Source of the DNA: Bacteroidota bacterium
GTDB taxonomy: Bacteria; Bacteroidota; Rhodothermia; Rhodothermales; UBA10348
Assembly (NCBI GenBank): GCA_022571135.1
Contig: JACZYK010000124.1
Coordinates: forward strand, 1 to 7,517
DNA length: 7,517 nucleotides
Direction: 5' to 3'
Shown: in pieces, positions 6,833-7,517 of the stretch
How the letters are laid out: every line of letters begins with the position of its first letter
How positions within the stretch are numbered: position 1 is the first letter of the stretch
Notes under the pieces: model-generated
Told to the model about the DNA's origin: nothing
What the model saw: only the letters and a program-made list of their open reading frames with translations
The model's database searches: none
Position numbers and translations under genes: made by a program

Positions 6833-6916
6833 AAACCTTCAATTAACTGACCTGCCCTTTGAAATCAACGGCATTTTCAGATTAACACGGAATCTAATAC
6901 GTTTCAGGTGATGAAA
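6833..6916 (+). promoter_or_regulatory. AT-richer leader with possible promoter and strong Shine-Dalgarno
   Basis: This short AT-richer interval separates the GC hairpins from the small rightward genes. TCTAAT (6893-6898) matches the sigma-70 -10 consensus at five of six positions, but no convincing -35 lies 16-18 bases upstream. AGATT (6879-6883) and AATCT (6891-6895) form an inverted pair over it that could be an operator. AGGTGAT (6906-6912) is an exact anti-16S-tail match four bases before the ATG at 6917. The promoter call is weak; the Shine-Dalgarno match is clear. Confidence 0.3.
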
Positions 6917-7099
6917 ATGGCTCCAAGTCAACGATTATTGGCGTCCCTGGCGCAGGCCTCTGGGCGTCGTCGCGTAGCAGGCCTGACGTCGGGCCACAGG
7001 CGGCCCGTGGGCGCGATCAAGCCTACCTCTGGGCCATCGGCCCGACCCCCGGCCGAAAGGCCACACAACGGCCCACAGGGCCTCAAAGCGAAGGAATAG
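6917..7099 (+). CDS. Possible small Arg/Pro-rich protein (60 residues), function unknown
   Basis: This ORF follows a strong Shine-Dalgarno (AGGTGAT, 6906-6912). The GTG at 6908 and ATG at 6911 lie inside that signal, so the ATG at 6917 is the sensible start. The product would hold 8 Arg, 3 Lys and only 2 acidic residues, with a Gly/Pro-rich second half and no hydrophobic helix or recognisable domain. Its last bases carry the AAGGA ribosome site of the next small gene, four bases beyond its stop, as in a packed operon. Against it, the DNA is dominated by GGCC hairpins, and low-complexity Arg/Pro/Gly reading is what such DNA gives by default. It may be a nucleic-acid-binding peptide, a leader peptide over a structured RNA, or not a gene. 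Confidence 0.4.
   Translation: MAPSQRLLASLAQASGRRRVAGLTSGHRRPVGAIKPTSGPSARPPAERPHNGPQGLKAKE
6990..7082. repeat. Ladder of five short GC hairpins spaced about 20 bases apart
   Basis: Successive stems are CGGGCC/GGCCCG (6990-7007), TGGGC/GCCTA with one G-U pair (7008-7025), GGGCC/GGCCC with loop ATC (7031-7043), GGCC/GGCC with loop GAAA (7051-7062), and GGCCC/GGGCC with loop ACA (7070-7082). Starts are 18, 23, 20 and 19 bases apart. GGCC occurs ten times between 6955 and 7082, well above the roughly two expected even at high GC. CCTCTGGGC is also repeated directly at 6957-6965 and 7026-7034. The GAAA loop is a stable GNRA-type tetraloop. Either this is a structured RNA/ssDNA element or a biased coding stretch. 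Confidence 0.55.
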
Positions 7100-7102
7100 A
7101 TC

Positions 7103-7252
7103 ATGGCACTCAAGAAAACCCCGGCCAACGCCGGCCGCCGCGTACCAAGCGCCCTGCCGAAGGGCAAGCCGAACGCGCCCACGCCGCATTTCGTTCCCGT
7201 CAAGGCACCCGGTGCCCCGAAGGCCGGCGTCAAGCAACCCTTCTCCCGTTAA
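7103..7252 (+). CDS. Small Lys/Pro-rich basic protein (49 residues), function unknown
   Basis: The start ATG at 7103 has AAGGA (7091-7095) seven bases upstream, a good ribosome site, and the frame closes with TAA at 7250-7252. The product has 10 Lys/Arg, 10 Pro and no Asp or Glu, so it is strongly positive and probably unfolded: MALKKTP at the front, repeated Pro-Lys/Ala-Pro units in the middle, and QPFSR at the end. Such peptides are typical of DNA- or RNA-binding or packaging proteins; small phage DNA-condensing proteins (for example the J protein of microviruses) share this composition but no sequence match is claimed. It is too short for usual gene cut-offs. It lies four bases after the preceding small ORF and 92 bases before the next gene, all on one strand. 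Confidence 0.6.
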   Translation: MALKKTPANAGRRVPSALPKGKPNAPTPHFVPVKAPGAPKAGVKQPFSR

Positions 7253-7259
7253 CCCATTC

Positions 7260-7320
7260 GCCGGGGGCCACAATTGCCCGGCAACGGCGGCGCCTTGGTC
7301 TAGTCAACCTGGGCGCCGCC
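7260..7320. repeat. Two consecutive hairpins in the spacer between small genes
   Basis: GCCGGG (7260-7265) pairs with CCCGGC (7277-7282) across 11 bases. Three bases later GGCGGCGCC (7286-7294) pairs perfectly with GGCGCCGCC (7312-7320) across 17 bases. They fill most of the 92-base gap after the small basic gene and end about 12 bases before the next ribosome site. Without a T-run they are not classic terminators, but could act as a transcript end or processing site, or a translation control element. Confidence 0.6.
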
Positions 7321-7344
7321 ACCCTCAGCACAAGGAGAACGACC

Positions 7345-7517
7345 ATGATCATCGAGTCGATTAACGCGGCGAAGGCGCACCTGATGGCGTTGTACGACGC
7401 TTACCTGCCGACCTGGGACGACGAGGCCCGACGGCTGGCCTTCATCTCAGCGACCGAGCAGGTCTTCGCGGACTTGGACGTCGCATTGTACGCCGCGACC
7501 ACACCCAAGGCCCTGGG
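7345..7517 (+). CDS. Acidic protein, 3' end cut by the window, function unknown
   Basis: The frame is open from the ATG at 7345 to the window end (57 whole codons). AAGGAG (7332-7337), a near-perfect Shine-Dalgarno, lies seven bases upstream, so this start is well supported. The visible part has 8 acidic and 4 basic residues and looks helical, with an Ala/Leu-rich amphipathic N-terminus, a PTWDDEARR turn (22-30) and a second helix to about residue 50. No signal peptide, membrane helix or known motif is seen. It follows the small basic gene in the same direction and has the same high-GC codon use, so it belongs to the accessory-type block. I do not recognise the family. Confidence 0.65.
   Translation, partial: MIIESINAAKAHLMALYDAYLPTWDDEARRLAFISATEQVFADLDVALYAATTPKAL

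Larger units (their letters stand above)
6457..6916. other. 460-base gene-poor region between divergent genes, rich in dyad symmetry
   Basis: No convincing gene is seen here. The region must carry the pgpH promoter. The best -10-like match on the minus strand is TATACT (plus 6563-6568) with no good -35. It also carries whatever drives the small rightward genes. In order it contains a TATGGC/GCCATA inverted pair (6506-6511, 6535-6540), the TACC/GGTA cluster around a TATATCGATATA palindrome, a strong long hairpin (6629-6671), a GC-rich tract with a bulged hairpin (6783-6832), and an AT-richer leader before 6917. Short ORFs on both strands in this stretch have no family-like content that I can name. 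The density of inverted repeats argues for regulatory, replication or RNA function rather than spacer. Confidence 0.6.

Noticed and set aside
6616..6834. 72-codon minus-strand frame across the same region (Arg/Pro-rich)
   Set aside because: It needs a TTG start with a purine tract too close to it, and it overlaps both strong hairpins. Parts of it gave a vague impression of phage small-ORF sequence, but I cannot support that without a search.
6928..7273. Two overlapping minus-strand frames of about 100 codons opposite the small genes
   Set aside because: Long frames arise by default in GC-rich DNA. The plus-strand genes have properly spaced ribosome sites and these do not.
1..7517. Search by eye for CRISPR arrays, tRNA/rRNA genes, transposase genes or insertion-sequence ends
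   Set aside because: No regularly spaced long direct repeats, no TTCGA-loop tRNA pattern, no DDE-type or serine/tyrosine recombinase-like protein was seen.

Overview
The window has two unlike parts. Bases 1 to about 6500 are dense, ordinary-looking chromosomal coding sequence at moderate GC (the row at 5101-5160 is 32/60 G+C). Four genes run left to right: the 3' part of a proline/glutamate-semialdehyde dehydrogenase (pruA), a 2,4-diaminopentanoate-dehydrogenase-like oxidoreductase, a small two-helix membrane protein and a GntR-family regulator. They are tightly spaced or overlapping and probably form one transcription unit for amino-acid (proline/ornithine-type) catabolism with its own regulator. 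Converging on them from the right is one large gene, the membrane HD-domain phosphohydrolase PgpH (c-di-AMP phosphodiesterase family). PgpH, the mitochondrial-type PruA and weak Shine-Dalgarno signals would fit a member of the Bacteroidota/Rhodothermota/Balneolota or a neighbouring phylum. This is a low-confidence guess from protein style, not from any search.

After the pgpH start codon (6456) the character changes. A gene-poor stretch of about 460 bases holds a palindrome-centred cluster of TACC/GGTA motifs, a very strong hairpin of about 43 bases inside a longer foldable segment of 76 bases, and a second bulged GC hairpin. From 6917 to the end there are small rightward genes of an accessory type. 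One is a doubtful 60-residue Arg/Pro-rich ORF whose DNA is a ladder of GGCC hairpins. The next is a 49-residue Lys/Pro-rich protein with no acidic residue, followed by a double-hairpin spacer. The last is the start of an acidic protein cut by the window end. The last two genes have good ribosome binding sites, and local GC is clearly higher (41/60 in the row at 7141-7200).

This right-hand kilobase looks like accessory DNA: a prophage, plasmid or single-stranded-DNA-phage type segment, or possibly a chimeric contig joint. It is the part most likely to contain something undescribed. I recognise none of its proteins. The hairpins are read directly from the sequence; any function given to them is inference.
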